Source: Terriglobales bacterium (lineage in GTDB: Bacteria > Acidobacteriota > Terriglobia > Terriglobales > Acidobacteriaceae). From it: a DNA stretch of 64,000 nt. Made by a program: the position numbers and the translations under genes. The stretch covers positions 93,689 to 157,688 of the forward strand of contig DATMXP010000022.1 of assembly GCA_035561515.1 (NCBI GenBank), written 5' to 3'. This document shows, in pieces, positions 32,494 to 40,966 of this stretch (positions within the stretch are counted from its first letter, which is position 1; each line of letters opens with the position of its first letter). Below the pieces are notes generated by a model that did no database searches, had not been told where the DNA came from, and was given only the letters and a program-made list of their open reading frames with translations.

Positions 32494-35400
32494 ATGAGCT
32501 TTTTTGAGCAGATTAAACAAGGCAGTGGCGGATCAGGGACAGGCATCAGCTTCAGTGATTCGTGGTACGTGACGTTGACTGACGGCACACAGGCAATCGG
32601 CGTGTCCGGGCATCCGGTGGTTGTCAGCATGAGTGGGACTGTCGATGTTAGCGACCGGGCAGGGCGTCAGCTTGGTCTTGTATATCAGGGCACCAGCCCA
32701 TGGGTGACAAACATTTCGCAGTTTGGCGGCAACGCCGTTGTAACGGGGACGGGGGCAAGCGGCTCCGGAATCCCTCGTGTCACTGTTGCGAACGATTCCA
32801 AGATTCAACTTTGGGATGGCACGCATACCGCAGCGGTAACAGCGGGTGGAAGCCAGAGTATCAGTCTGGATGAAGTTGGTGGTGTGGCCACCACGCTTGG
32901 TCAGAAGACCATGGCGAACTCGATCCCTGTGGCAATCGCATCCGACCAAGACTTGACGGTCACGGTGGGCGCGGTCTTCACTGAGACAACGGGTGTCGTT
33001 AACAGCGGTACGCAGGGTCAGTCAATTGGCAGCAGCAATCTCATCATCAACAACCAGTTCAAGTACACGACACTGATCATCGTCTTCGACGCCACGGGGG
33101 TGTTGGGTACAGGCGGTGTCATCGAGATTCAGGGATCGACGGACAATGGTAATTTCATTGCAATGCCATTCGAAGTTTTGACGAATGACATCACCTTCGA
33201 GACCACACAACTTACCACGGATGAAATCAACGCCTCGCCATACAACGTCGGCGGTGGTGGTTTGGTCGCGGTGCGTCTCAACACAACGGGCTTCCCGTAT
33301 GTTCGCATCTACACGACCACAGGATGGACAGGCGCACCAAGCCTCGGTTACGAAGTATCGCAGTCTACAGGTATCAACAACTTCTCAACCGCATCCACGA
33401 TTGTGAGCCCGGTCACGGCTCTCGGCACGAGCGCCACGAAAGCGGTCAACACGATCCTGCTGGATCAGGCAGGCAACACGATCAACACCCTGCCGTGGCA
33501 ATATCAGTACACGAGCACGAACGTCTTCCGTCCAATCTTGGTGCAAGCTGCGCCGTATGGTGCTTCAAGCTTCACGAAGACACTGACAGTGGGCAACGCC
33601 GTAATATCCATCATCGTCGCAGCGAAAGGTTCCGGTCTCAGCGGATATGCCAACGAGCTTTATGACAGCGCAGGTAACCTCTATACCAAGGTCAACGGCT
33701 ATGTCGGTGGCAATGGCACCTACATCGTCTACTACGGCGTAATCACACAGGAGCACGACCTGCTGCCGACTGGCTTGCCGGGCACGATGAACTTTGAGTA
33801 CCAGAATTTAGGCGTGCTCCAAGCCGCAGGTATTCAGTTTTACACAAGCACAACGTCATCCACATCCGGCAGTCAACAGGATGTCGTCGGCCCTTCGATC
33901 ACCGCAGGCCCGGCTGAGTTCATTGGCTTCGTCAATGCTCAGTACCCGCACAGCACAATCACGAACGTTTCAATCAACGGTTCGAACGTAGCAACCCTGA
34001 CTGGATCGGGGATGACCTTCTCGTCCGGTCAAACTGTGCATCTGAGCAACTTCACGAACGCCACGTTCCTGAACGGTCAGACGGTCACTTTAACGGGCGC
34101 TACGTCCACGACGCTGACGTTCAACTTCACCCACGCTTCATACAGCACGGGAGACACTGGATGGGCAACAACCTACGGCGGAAGCGTTCCACTGACATTG
34201 GCCAGCGCCATCGACAGCTACAGTTCGCTAACGCCCATCCGTCAGCAGTTCAACCCGGATGCCTATACGGCAATTGCGGTTGCTGACTGCTATTTGCCGT
34301 CCAGCAACACAGAAGCGATTAGCTGGTACTCGGTAACGAGCGCCAACGTCTTTGTCGCCGATACGATCCTCATGGCGTACAAGCCTGCTCTTAAAGGTCA
34401 GACTATGTTGGGCCTTTCAAGTGATGGCACCGTTGAGCCTCTGAGTGTCGATGCGTCAAGTGGTGGACTGAAAGCGTATGTCACTAATCTTGCTTCAACG
34501 TTGAGTGTTGCAGGTACGAAGACAAGCAACTCAACGGCGGCGAACAACGAATGCTTGCAGACTCTTCCGGCAGTTGCAACGACCAGTGCCCCGACCTACG
34601 TGTCTGGGCGGTCGGTCGCTCTCTCAACTGACCTGAGCGGAAACGTGCGCATGGTCGGCAGCGGCACCACATATTCCTCTGGCGTTCCGACCGGAACCAC
34701 CTACCCGATTCAGGTCGATAGTCAGGGACGTTTGGTTCTGCCAGTCACTTCTGTCACCGTACAGAACACCAGCATCCCCGTTACTCAATCGGGTGCGTGG
34801 TCAATTAGTGCAACCAATCCGTCTGTCAGTGGTACAGCAGCAGCGGTTCCTGCTTCGGCGACCTATCTCGGGGGCAATAAGAGTGGCAACTTAGTTGGAC
34901 TCACACTCGATTCCTCATCGAATCTGAATGTGGTGGTCAACAACACGGTTCCGGTCTCTGGATCGGTGTCTGTATCAGGCACGATTGCAGCTACACAGAG
35001 CGGAACATGGAACGTTGGAACGCTCACATCGATCACCAACGCAGTCACGGTTGCACAACCCACCGCAGCAAACCTCAATGCTACGGTTGTCTTCCCATCC
35101 GCTCAACCTGTCAGTGTTTCGTCTCTTCCAGCGGTTGTCGGCAACCTCACCAACAACAATGCAGTCCCCGTTGCGAACAACATCGGCGTGCTGCCTGCTG
35201 TTGTTGCCCCGACTGGAACGACCTACACAACAGGCGACCAAGTGTTGCTCACGACAGATGGCACTGGCGCTCTGCGTGTCATCGGCGCGAGTGGTCAACA
35301 ATACTCTGACGCAACTCCGGTTGGAACCCCAACTGGTGTCGTGAACATGGGATACGACGGGGCAAGCGTTTATGCGCTTCGTCTCGACGCCTCGAAGAAC

Positions 35401-36399
35401 CTGAAGGTTGCTCAGCAAGGCACCGTCACGGTAACCGGATCGGTTTCCGTAAGCAATTTCCCAAGCAACCAAACTGTGAACCTGAGTCAGTTTGGCGGTA
35501 CACCCGTAAGCCTTGGACAAGGCTTCATGTCGGCATCCCTGCCCGTTTGCATTGCTTCGGATCAATCGAGTATTCCAGTCACGGTATCCGGCACTGTCTC
35601 TACTACTTTCAGCGACCCCGCTGAAGGAAGCACGAGTGCCGCCGTGCCGAGTAAAGCAATCTACATTGGCGGCAACCAAAGCGGAAACCTCGTTGGGTTA
35701 TCGCTCAACGGGTCGGGTCAACTCAATGTTGCCGTCAACGGCAGCGTGGGTCAGGGCAGCCCGGCAACAGTAGCCAACGCTTGGCCGATCAAGATCACTG
35801 ATGGAACTAACACGGCAACCATCGCTGCGTTGACGAATTCCAAAGCGCAGCATGTCGCCATTGTCGATGCTTCCGGCAACCAGATCACGTCGTTCGGCGG
35901 TGGCACACAGTATGCGCAGTCCACGTCGAACTCTACTCCGACTGGTACGGTCGCAATGGGTCTCAACCCATCAAACCTGCTGAAAGCGATCAGTCTCGAC
36001 GCTAACTCTGCTCAGTACGTGAACATCCTTGCTTCTTCCACCCTGAACGTCGCTCAGAGCGGAGCGTGGAATGTTGGACAGACGGGAACGTGGAACTTCA
36101 ATCTTCCCACGGGCGCTTCGACCAATGCTGGTGCGGCAAACGGAGCAAGCGGTCAGGTGTCCATCGCAACCACGGCAACTTCTATTGTGTCGGCTCGTGC
36201 GACTCGACGCAGTATCAAAATCACGAATCTTGGCACGACGGATGTCTACATCGGCTTTAGCAGCGGTGTGACCACATCGACAGGCGACTTACTACTTGGC
36301 TCCAAAGGATCGTTCGTCAGCTTCCCGACGAGTTCAGCGGTCTACGCCATTGTTGCGTCAGGTACGCAGAGCATCAGCTATAGCGAGGTATACGACTAA
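32494..36399 (+). CDS. Giant repeat-rich virion/tail fibre protein
   Basis: 1301 aa, almost wholly Ser/Thr/Gly/Val-rich beta sequence. Short units recur: SVSNFPSNQTVNLSQFGG near the end, TNISQFGGNAVV near the start, two close copies of AAVPASATYLGGNKSGNLVGL/AAVPSKAIYIGGNQSGNLVGL, and SQSGAWS/AQSGAWN. The C-terminal ~90 residues (ATRRSIKITNLGTTDVYIGFSSGVTTSTGDLLL) form a distinct capping domain. It most likely makes a tail fibre or side fibre; the shared unit style with the 15355 protein suggests common ancestry. No enzymatic domain seen. Confidence 0.7.
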   Translation: MSFFEQIKQGSGGSGTGISFSDSWYVTLTDGTQAIGVSGHPVVVSMSGTVDVSDRAGRQLGLVYQGTSPWVTNISQFGGNAVVTGTGASGSGIPRVTVANDSKIQLWDGTHTAAVTAGGSQSISLDEVGGVATTLGQKTMANSIPVAIASDQDLTVTVGAVFTETTGVVNSGTQGQSIGSSNLIINNQFKYTTLIIVFDATGVLGTGGVIEIQGSTDNGNFIAMPFEVLTNDITFETTQLTTDEINASPYNVGGGGLVAVRLNTTGFPYVRIYTTTGWTGAPSLGYEVSQSTGINNFSTASTIVSPVTALGTSATKAVNTILLDQAGNTINTLPWQYQYTSTNVFRPILVQAAPYGASSFTKTLTVGNAVISIIVAAKGSGLSGYANELYDSAGNLYTKVNGYVGGNGTYIVYYGVITQEHDLLPTGLPGTMNFEYQNLGVLQAAGIQFYTSTTSSTSGSQQDVVGPSITAGPAEFIGFVNAQYPHSTITNVSINGSNVATLTGSGMTFSSGQTVHLSNFTNATFLNGQTVTLTGATSTTLTFNFTHASYSTGDTGWATTYGGSVPLTLASAIDSYSSLTPIRQQFNPDAYTAIAVADCYLPSSNTEAISWYSVTSANVFVADTILMAYKPALKGQTMLGLSSDGTVEPLSVDASSGGLKAYVTNLASTLSVAGTKTSNSTAANNECLQTLPAVATTSAPTYVSGRSVALSTDLSGNVRMVGSGTTYSSGVPTGTTYPIQVDSQGRLVLPVTSVTVQNTSIPVTQSGAWSISATNPSVSGTAAAVPASATYLGGNKSGNLVGLTLDSSSNLNVVVNNTVPVSGSVSVSGTIAATQSGTWNVGTLTSITNAVTVAQPTAANLNATVVFPSAQPVSVSSLPAVVGNLTNNNAVPVANNIGVLPAVVAPTGTTYTTGDQVLLTTDGTGALRVIGASGQQYSDATPVGTPTGVVNMGYDGASVYALRLDASKNLKVAQQGTVTVTGSVSVSNFPSNQTVNLSQFGGTPVSLGQGFMSASLPVCIASDQSSIPVTVSGTVSTTFSDPAEGSTSAAVPSKAIYIGGNQSGNLVGLSLNGSGQLNVAVNGSVGQGSPATVANAWPIKITDGTNTATIAALTNSKAQHVAIVDASGNQITSFGGGTQYAQSTSNSTPTGTVAMGLNPSNLLKAISLDANSAQYVNILASSTLNVAQSGAWNVGQTGTWNFNLPTGASTNAGAANGASGQVSIATTATSIVSARATRRSIKITNLGTTDVYIGFSSGVTTSTGDLLLGSKGSFVSFPTSSAVYAIVASGTQSISYSEVYD

Positions 36400-36785
36400 T
36401 GAGTGACATTTATGCAGGCATCGCCCCGGCTTCCGGTGGAGTAAACGTCGTTGGCACGGCGACGAAAACAAATCAAACAGCCAGCATCGGCAGCACGACT
36501 CTGTACGCAATGCCGACTACTGGCATGTATCGGGTCTCGTATGTGCTGATGACCAGCGCCACAGGTACGGGCGGCACCGTGACTCTCACTGTCGTTAACG
36601 GTTACTCGGGGCTCGGCCAAACTACGTCAGCCTTGTCGCTGACCGCTGCTGTGGGTACACAAGTCGCCGGGGACTTTGTCCTCTGGGCGACTGGTGGTAA
36701 CAGCATCACGTATTCGACCACTGTGTCCGGAGGCAGCGGAAGTTTCGCGTATCGGCTCGATCTTCGAGTTGAGCCTCTGAGCTAG
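36399..36785 (+). CDS. Small beta-sandwich virion protein
   Basis: 128 aa, start overlapping the preceding stop (TAATG). The pattern TLYAMPTTGMYRVSYVLMTS... resembles small TNF/C1q-like or fibre-tip domains of phages. A strong terminator follows, so it is the last gene of the tail unit. Confidence 0.6.
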   Translation: MSDIYAGIAPASGGVNVVGTATKTNQTASIGSTTLYAMPTTGMYRVSYVLMTSATGTGGTVTLTVVNGYSGLGQTTSALSLTAAVGTQVAGDFVLWATGGNSITYSTTVSGGSGSFAYRLDLRVEPLS

Positions 36786-36804
36786 TAGTCAGCACAAAAT
36801 ATGG

Positions 36805-36833
36805 AAGCCCCGGCAAAAAAGCCGGGGCTTTTT
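36805..36833 (+). terminator. Rho-independent terminator of the tail operon
   Basis: AAGCCCCGGC (36805-36814), a 6-nt A loop, GCCGGGGCTT (36821-36830) and TTT. A 10-bp perfect stem. Confidence 0.95.
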
Positions 36834-36871
36834 GCTGCCTCAGCGAAATCCTGCTCTGACCATGTTTTGCG

Positions 36872-36880
36872 CCGTATGAG
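36872..36880 (+). promoter_or_regulatory. CCGTATGAG motif, copy 6 (lysis unit)
   Basis: Follows a terminator and precedes the lysis genes. Its ATG (36876) opens a 17-codon frame whose TGA (36927-36929) overlaps the real start ATG at 36926 as ATGA, so here the small frame is longer but still ends exactly at the start codon. Confidence 0.6.
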
Positions 36881-36925
36881 TAATTGTGGGTCGAACCGAA
36901 CCACAACACTATTTCGGACTTATAC

Positions 36926-37228
36926 ATGACACCTTACGAGACAGTAGTCGAATTCATTAAATCGCTCACGTGGCCGACGGTGGTATTAGGTTTCCTCGGC
37001 GTATCAGGGAGCATCAGCGCATTGGGATGGAAGCTACGCGGCGGGGCGAATCGCCTTCAAAGCACAGAAAACTACGTCGAACAGATGGCCACCAACGACT
37101 TCCCGCACACCTTTCACACGCTCCTGAATATCGACAAAAACATCGCCAAATTTACTGGCGGAACAGAAGTCAATTTCACTGAGCTTGAAGCGGCACTGGC
37201 AGCCAAGAGGGCAGCCCGTAAGAAGTAA
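36926..37228 (+). CDS. Small single-span membrane protein, holin candidate
   Basis: 100 aa from ATG 36926. Residues 10-35 are hydrophobic (SLTWPTVVLGFLGVSGSISALGW), followed by a charged C-terminal tail ending in KRAARKK. It is the first gene of a unit that carries the endolysin, so a holin or holin-partner role is likely; it could also be an anchor for an unrelated function. The upstream minigene overlaps its start. Confidence 0.55.
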   Translation: MTPYETVVEFIKSLTWPTVVLGFLGVSGSISALGWKLRGGANRLQSTENYVEQMATNDFPHTFHTLLNIDKNIAKFTGGTEVNFTELEAALAAKRAARKK

Positions 37229-37235
37229 GGAATAC

Positions 37236-37880
37236 ATGTATCCGGTTTACCTCATCACGTGTTTTCACCCTGAGTATGTCCAACACCTGAAGCCATATGT
37301 CGGCTGCATCGTGACTGCCGGAAAGACGGTTGAGGACAGATTCGCTGAACATCTGAAGGGTCGCAGGAGCGGAGCCGCTTATCTCCAACGAGCGATTAAG
37401 AAGTATGGCAAAGAGTGGTTCCGCGTCGAGCAGGTCGATGCCGGGAATACACCGGAGCAGGCTCTTGAGCTTGAGGCATGGTGGGTAAAACGCCTTGGCA
37501 CGCTTGCACCAGAAGGTGGTTACAACCTGACAGCGGGTGGTCGTGGTTCTCGTGGACGTAAAGCAAGCGACGAAACCAGACAGAAGATGTCTGACTCGCT
37601 CAAGGGATTGACGCCTTGGAACAAGGGAAAGACGGGTATTTACTCCGCAGAGACTCGCCAAAAGATGTCCAAAAGCCGGATCGGAAAATCTTCGTGGAAC
37701 ATGGGCAAAGCATGGAATGAAGAGATGAAAGCCAAGCTCAGCGAGGCTCACAAGGGATATTGCCCCCCACCTGAACGAGTGGAGAGGATGCGAATTGCTC
37801 TGACAGGAAGGCCGAAACCCGACAGTTGGAGAGAAAAGAACAAGCTTCGCCAGAGGGATGAAGAAGGTAGGTACTTATAA
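37236..37880 (+). CDS. GIY-YIG endonuclease with NUMOD3 repeats (second copy)
   Basis: 214 aa from ATG 37236 (TAAGGA upstream). The nuclease start is degenerate (YPVYLITCFHPEYVQHLKPYVGCI), followed by RAIKKYGKEWFRVEQ and the Glu in ALELEAWWVKRLG. Several NUMOD3 units follow (KASDETRQKMSDSLKG, YSAETRQKMSKSRIG, NEEMKAKLSEAHKG). It sits between the holin candidate and endolysin genes, splitting the lysis cassette without disrupting either frame. Confidence 0.82.
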   Translation: MYPVYLITCFHPEYVQHLKPYVGCIVTAGKTVEDRFAEHLKGRRSGAAYLQRAIKKYGKEWFRVEQVDAGNTPEQALELEAWWVKRLGTLAPEGGYNLTAGGRGSRGRKASDETRQKMSDSLKGLTPWNKGKTGIYSAETRQKMSKSRIGKSSWNMGKAWNEEMKAKLSEAHKGYCPPPERVERMRIALTGRPKPDSWREKNKLRQRDEEGRYL

Positions 37881-37881
37881 A

Positions 37882-38394
37882 ATGCCAACATTTGAAGCAC
37901 AACTACAGACGGCAAGAATGTTTGCGGAGATGGCACGCGCTGCCAATCATCCGTTTCCAGAAATGGCAGCGGCGGAAGCTTGTTTGGAGTCTTGCTTCGG
38001 CAAGAGCCATTTGGCTGTGGATGGACACAACCTGTTCGGGGTCAAGCAGCATGCGCATCCCATCTACGACACCATCGTTATCCCTACCCGCGAGTTCATT
38101 GACGGTCAGTGGGTGATCGACGGCAACACAGCATGGGTCAAATATCCCAGTTTCAAAGAGAGTTTTGAGGATCGGGTAGCCACTCTTAAGCGGCTGGCCC
38201 CGAAATACCCGCACTACAAAGCGGCACTCGAAGCCAAAAACCCAATCGCGTTCATCACTGAAGTATCGAAGACGTGGAGCACCGATCCGCAACGCGGTGA
38301 CAAGTGCATTCACTTCTTCAAGTCGTACTTCCCGGCGCTCTACGCCGAGGCGACCGCGCAGCCGGAAGTAACGGAAGAGACGCCAGCAGCATAA
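37882..38394 (+). CDS. Glucosaminidase-type endolysin
   Basis: 170 aa from ATG 37882 (an in-frame ATG at 37858 overlaps the previous gene). The GH73-like core is visible: AAAEACLESCFGKSHLAVDGHNLFG (residues about 30-54, with the catalytic Glu region), then AWVKYPSFKESFEDRVATLKRL and TYxxGDKCIHF-type end (TWSTDPQRGDKCIHFFKSY). It would cleave the glycan strands at the end of the lytic cycle. No signal peptide, so it needs a holin. Confidence 0.85.
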   Translation: MPTFEAQLQTARMFAEMARAANHPFPEMAAAEACLESCFGKSHLAVDGHNLFGVKQHAHPIYDTIVIPTREFIDGQWVIDGNTAWVKYPSFKESFEDRVATLKRLAPKYPHYKAALEAKNPIAFITEVSKTWSTDPQRGDKCIHFFKSYFPALYAEATAQPEVTEETPAA

Positions 38395-38418
38395 AAGCTA
38401 GGCCGCAAGCCTAGCTTT
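38394..38418. terminator. Bidirectional terminator between endolysin and sigma-like gene
   Basis: AAAGCTAGGC (38394-38403) pairs with GCCTAGCTTT (38409-38418) around CGCAA. It ends both the rightward lysis unit and the leftward unit, whose last codons lie inside it. Confidence 0.85.
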
Positions 38419-39153
38419 ATACACCTTGCGCCGGGGCGGCACGTCACCGCCCTTCTTGTAGCATTCCGCCAATATCTGTAGACGTTCCCGGCCAGCGACG
38501 AACACGTTCGATGCCCATCCGAGCATCACCTGAGCGTCACGCAGAGTGTTAGCGGTGGCGATTGCATCCATCAACGGCAGCAGATCGGGATCATGCTTCG
38601 CCACGAACTCCCGATAACCCCACACATGTAGCCTCTGCTCTTGCTTCACGTGTTCGGCTTCCGCCGTCTCCTGAGATACATCTTCTATTCCAAGATCGAG
38701 CACATCATCGGTGCTACGCTCAGCGCCATGGAATGCCGATCCTAATGTGCCATCCGGATTGATCGGGAACGCATTTGGCTTGCGTAGATAATCCCGCTTG
38801 CGGTGATCGAGCAGATCACGGAAGCGGTTCCAGAGGATGGCATCGAGGTAGCGGAACCAGCGGCTCTTCGAGGCACCCTCACAACGACGAGGGTCAAAAG
38901 TCTCAATGGCATCGGAAATTTTGCGTGTCTTCTGCCGAGGTTTGCGCTGCATCAGGAACAGCAATAGCTCGTTTGTCCACTCTTCGACATCAGCACGGTC
39001 GTAGGTGAGCGACCGCAGGTTCATCGCTACCCAACGCTGCGCGTAGTTCGGGAAGCGATCATAGAATTCCGCAAAGTCTTTGGGGCAAACAAAGCCGTCG
39101 GCTCCGACCCAATGTCCCTTACGTCGGCGGAAGGCTTCCGGTTTATGCTTCAT
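38398..39153 (-). CDS. Sigma-70-like (ECF-type) factor or relative
   Basis: 251 aa from ATG 39153, overlapping the upstream small gene by 11 nt; a frame extension to 39174 is possible. A region-2-like part (FYDRFPNYAQRWVAMNL... DVEEWTNELLLFLMQ... IETFDPRR... WFRYLDAILWNRFRDLLDHRKRD) is followed after a linker by a region-4-like helix set (LMDAIATANTLRDAQVMLGWASNVFVAGRERL). Divergent from standard ECF factors. It could direct RNA polymerase to phage promoters. Last gene of the leftward unit begun by motif copy 7. Confidence 0.55.
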   Translation of the reverse strand: MKHKPEAFRRRKGHWVGADGFVCPKDFAEFYDRFPNYAQRWVAMNLRSLTYDRADVEEWTNELLLFLMQRKPRQKTRKISDAIETFDPRRCEGASKSRWFRYLDAILWNRFRDLLDHRKRDYLRKPNAFPINPDGTLGSAFHGAERSTDDVLDLGIEDVSQETAEAEHVKQEQRLHVWGYREFVAKHDPDLLPLMDAIATANTLRDAQVMLGWASNVFVAGRERLQILAECYKKGGDVPPRRKVYKARLAA

Positions 39154-39328
39154 AGCCGGAACCCGCCAGTTCAATCAGAATGTTGTCCCGTGTTGCCTCA
39201 TCCAGAGTGGCCCAAGGACGCAAATAACTGCCTTCGAAAATTCCCAATAGATAGCCCCGGTGGACGTACACAACTCCGTGCCGGGTGTTGATCCGTCCAG
39301 TGACGTGACCAGCGAGGTAACGTTCCAT
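39143..39328 (-). CDS. 61-aa phage protein, unknown
   Basis: TAGGAGG lies 7 nt upstream of ATG 39328. Compact sequence with GRINTRHGVVYVHRGYLLGIFEG (beta strands) and an acidic helix (ATLDEATRDNILIELAG). Translationally coupled to the sigma-like gene. No family recognised. Confidence 0.55.
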   Translation of the reverse strand: MERYLAGHVTGRINTRHGVVYVHRGYLLGIFEGSYLRPWATLDEATRDNILIELAGSGYEA

Positions 39329-39427
39329 ACCAGCCTCCTAATGAAGAGGCCGAAAGTTCAAAAACTTGGAACGCACGTGTTCTGGTGCTATCGGGTTAAT
39401 ACTTGCGGAGGGGAGTTTTGCGGGGAA

Positions 39428-40063
39428 TCACAGTGCCTTGCTGAGGCCCAAACCGATCCCGATACCGATGCCAATCGATTTCGCGGTGCCTTTGACCTTC
39501 GACCAGAATCCCTTTGGCTTCTTGAGGCTGTCTATTTCTTTCTGCTTTTCCGCTGTGATCGCTACCTGCTTCTGGTAGTTGTCATCGTTCTTGGCTGCGA
39601 TTTTCGTTTCCGTGTCGAGATTCTTGGTGCAGGCATCCAGCTTAGCGTCAGTGATCCGGCATTGACTGAGTGTCGTGAAAAGCGGAATGGCTTTAACGGC
39701 GCTGTAGTCCGGAGCATCTGGGATGCTGTGCGCATCCAGTTCAGGATTAGTCTCTGCAATTGCAGGGATTGCTTGTGCTGGAGTCTTGACCCGCTCCTGC
39801 TGCTGGACGATGACATCGATCTTCCTCTGCGCTGCTTTATTCACATCATCAATGGACTTTTGGAGGGTTGCGATCTGATCGTTGTTTGCCTTGATTTGAT
39901 CCTTCAAGCCTTTGACCACTTGCTCACTGATCTTGATCTGCTGCTCAGCGAGTAGCCGGGCGTCCCTCTCTTGTAAATACGAGTGCAGGCCCACATATCC
40001 GACCACGAGAGCGATAATCCAAATCAAATGACTAAACAGCCAGTGTTTCCAGTCCAAATTCAT
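39428..40063 (-). CDS. Spanin-like (Rz-type) membrane-anchored coiled-coil protein
   Basis: 211 aa. One N-terminal membrane helix (residues 9-28, LFSHLIWIIALVVGYVGLHS) is followed by a periplasmic coiled coil (about 30-90, EQQIKISEQVVKGLKDQIKA...), a two-cysteine region (SQCRITDAKLDACTKNL), another coiled coil and a Gly/Ile-rich end (IGIGIGIGLGLSKAL). This plan fits an inner-membrane spanin, with an unusual glycine-rich tail. No separate outer-membrane lipoprotein partner was found nested in it. Confidence 0.55.
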   Translation of the reverse strand: MNLDWKHWLFSHLIWIIALVVGYVGLHSYLQERDARLLAEQQIKISEQVVKGLKDQIKANNDQIATLQKSIDDVNKAAQRKIDVIVQQQERVKTPAQAIPAIAETNPELDAHSIPDAPDYSAVKAIPLFTTLSQCRITDAKLDACTKNLDTETKIAAKNDDNYQKQVAITAEKQKEIDSLKKPKGFWSKVKGTAKSIGIGIGIGLGLSKAL

Positions 40064-40596
40064 ACTGCTTTTCTTTCCAAATACTCCGCTGCTTTCCGCA
40101 AAGTCACAGGATCATCATCAAACTGACCGATGGCTCGGTTGCATTTGTCGTGCAGCAAACCTCGGACACAACCTCCACACGTTCGGGAGCCCGGACAGCA
40201 GCGATGGTCATGATCCACGACTGGCTTTAACTGCTTATCACCTTCGACGAATGGCTGATCACAAATCAGACAGCGATGCGCTTGCGCCTGTTTCATCGCA
40301 CCAAAAGCTTCGGAGCTTAATCCGTATGTGGTCTTCAGATGCTTTTTGGCTCCGGCTACCTTATGGCACGTCTTGCATGAACGGTGGCCGTTGGTACGGA
40401 TATACGCATTGTCAGGAGTCAGTTCATGACCACGGGCGCAATGAGTCTTTCGTGGTGTCGCTACCGTGCGTAGTTTCGTCTTACCCTTCGTGGCCCTCGA
40501 CAGGTTTGCCCGATGCTCGGCCGAGAAAATTCTCCCTTTCAACCCTCGGGAGATTCTTGCTCTGTGTTCCGCCGACAGATGTGACCCTAATCTCAC
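40060..40596 (-). CDS. Endonuclease VII-like HNH homing nuclease with NUMOD3 units
   Basis: 178 aa from GTG 40596. N-terminal NUMOD3 units (HLSAEHRARISRGLKG, FSAEHRANLSRATKG) precede a zinc site (CARGHE... CKTCH) and the endonuclease VII core: CLICDQPF, PVVDHDHRCCPG, GLLHDKCNRAIGQFDDDP. Phage T4 endonuclease VII resolves branched DNA, but with NUMOD3 this is more likely a mobile endonuclease. It overlaps the spanin-like gene (ATGA) within the leftward lysis unit. Confidence 0.85.
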   Translation of the reverse strand: MRLGSHLSAEHRARISRGLKGRIFSAEHRANLSRATKGKTKLRTVATPRKTHCARGHELTPDNAYIRTNGHRSCKTCHKVAGAKKHLKTTYGLSSEAFGAMKQAQAHRCLICDQPFVEGDKQLKPVVDHDHRCCPGSRTCGGCVRGLLHDKCNRAIGQFDDDPVTLRKAAEYLERKAV

Positions 40597-40629
40597 GCTT
40601 ACTTAATACTCAGTTTTTGTTGATGTTCT

Positions 40630-40956
40630 TCACGATGTAGGCTCGGCCTTCGGCTCTTCCGGGGGCTTGTTGTCCTTCTTGCGAAGAAGCCAATCGCCGA
40701 TGCGGTTAACTCCGTACGGACTCTGACTGAACACCGCTAAGGCTCCGATGATGTAGGGCAGGTTTGGGAGCCACACGGCTAGCTTGTCCGCTGGCTGGCA
40801 CATCAGGTGCCGGAACAGAACCGCCAGAATTAACAGACTGCCCATGCTCAGGATGAAGCTCACGACCCGGCTGGATGACGGTGCTCCGTTGTCCGAGAAC
40901 ACTCCCTGCACGAACTGCTTTATCGGTAGTTGAAAACGATCATCCGCCACGTTCAT
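40630..40956 (-). CDS. Two-span membrane protein, holin candidate
   Basis: 108 aa. Two hydrophobic segments (about residues 31-49 VVSFILSMGSLLILAVLF and 64-78 LPNLPYIIGALAVFS) with a charged C-terminal tail (KKDNKPPEEPKAEP). It is the first gene of the leftward unit that holds the spanin-like gene, so a holin role is plausible. Its ATG lies 3 nt after the stop of the motif copy 7 minigene. Confidence 0.55.
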   Translation of the reverse strand: MNVADDRFQLPIKQFVQGVFSDNGAPSSSRVVSFILSMGSLLILAVLFRHLMCQPADKLAVWLPNLPYIIGALAVFSQSPYGVNRIGDWLLRKKDNKPPEEPKAEPTS

Positions 40957-40966
40957 CCCCTAATGC

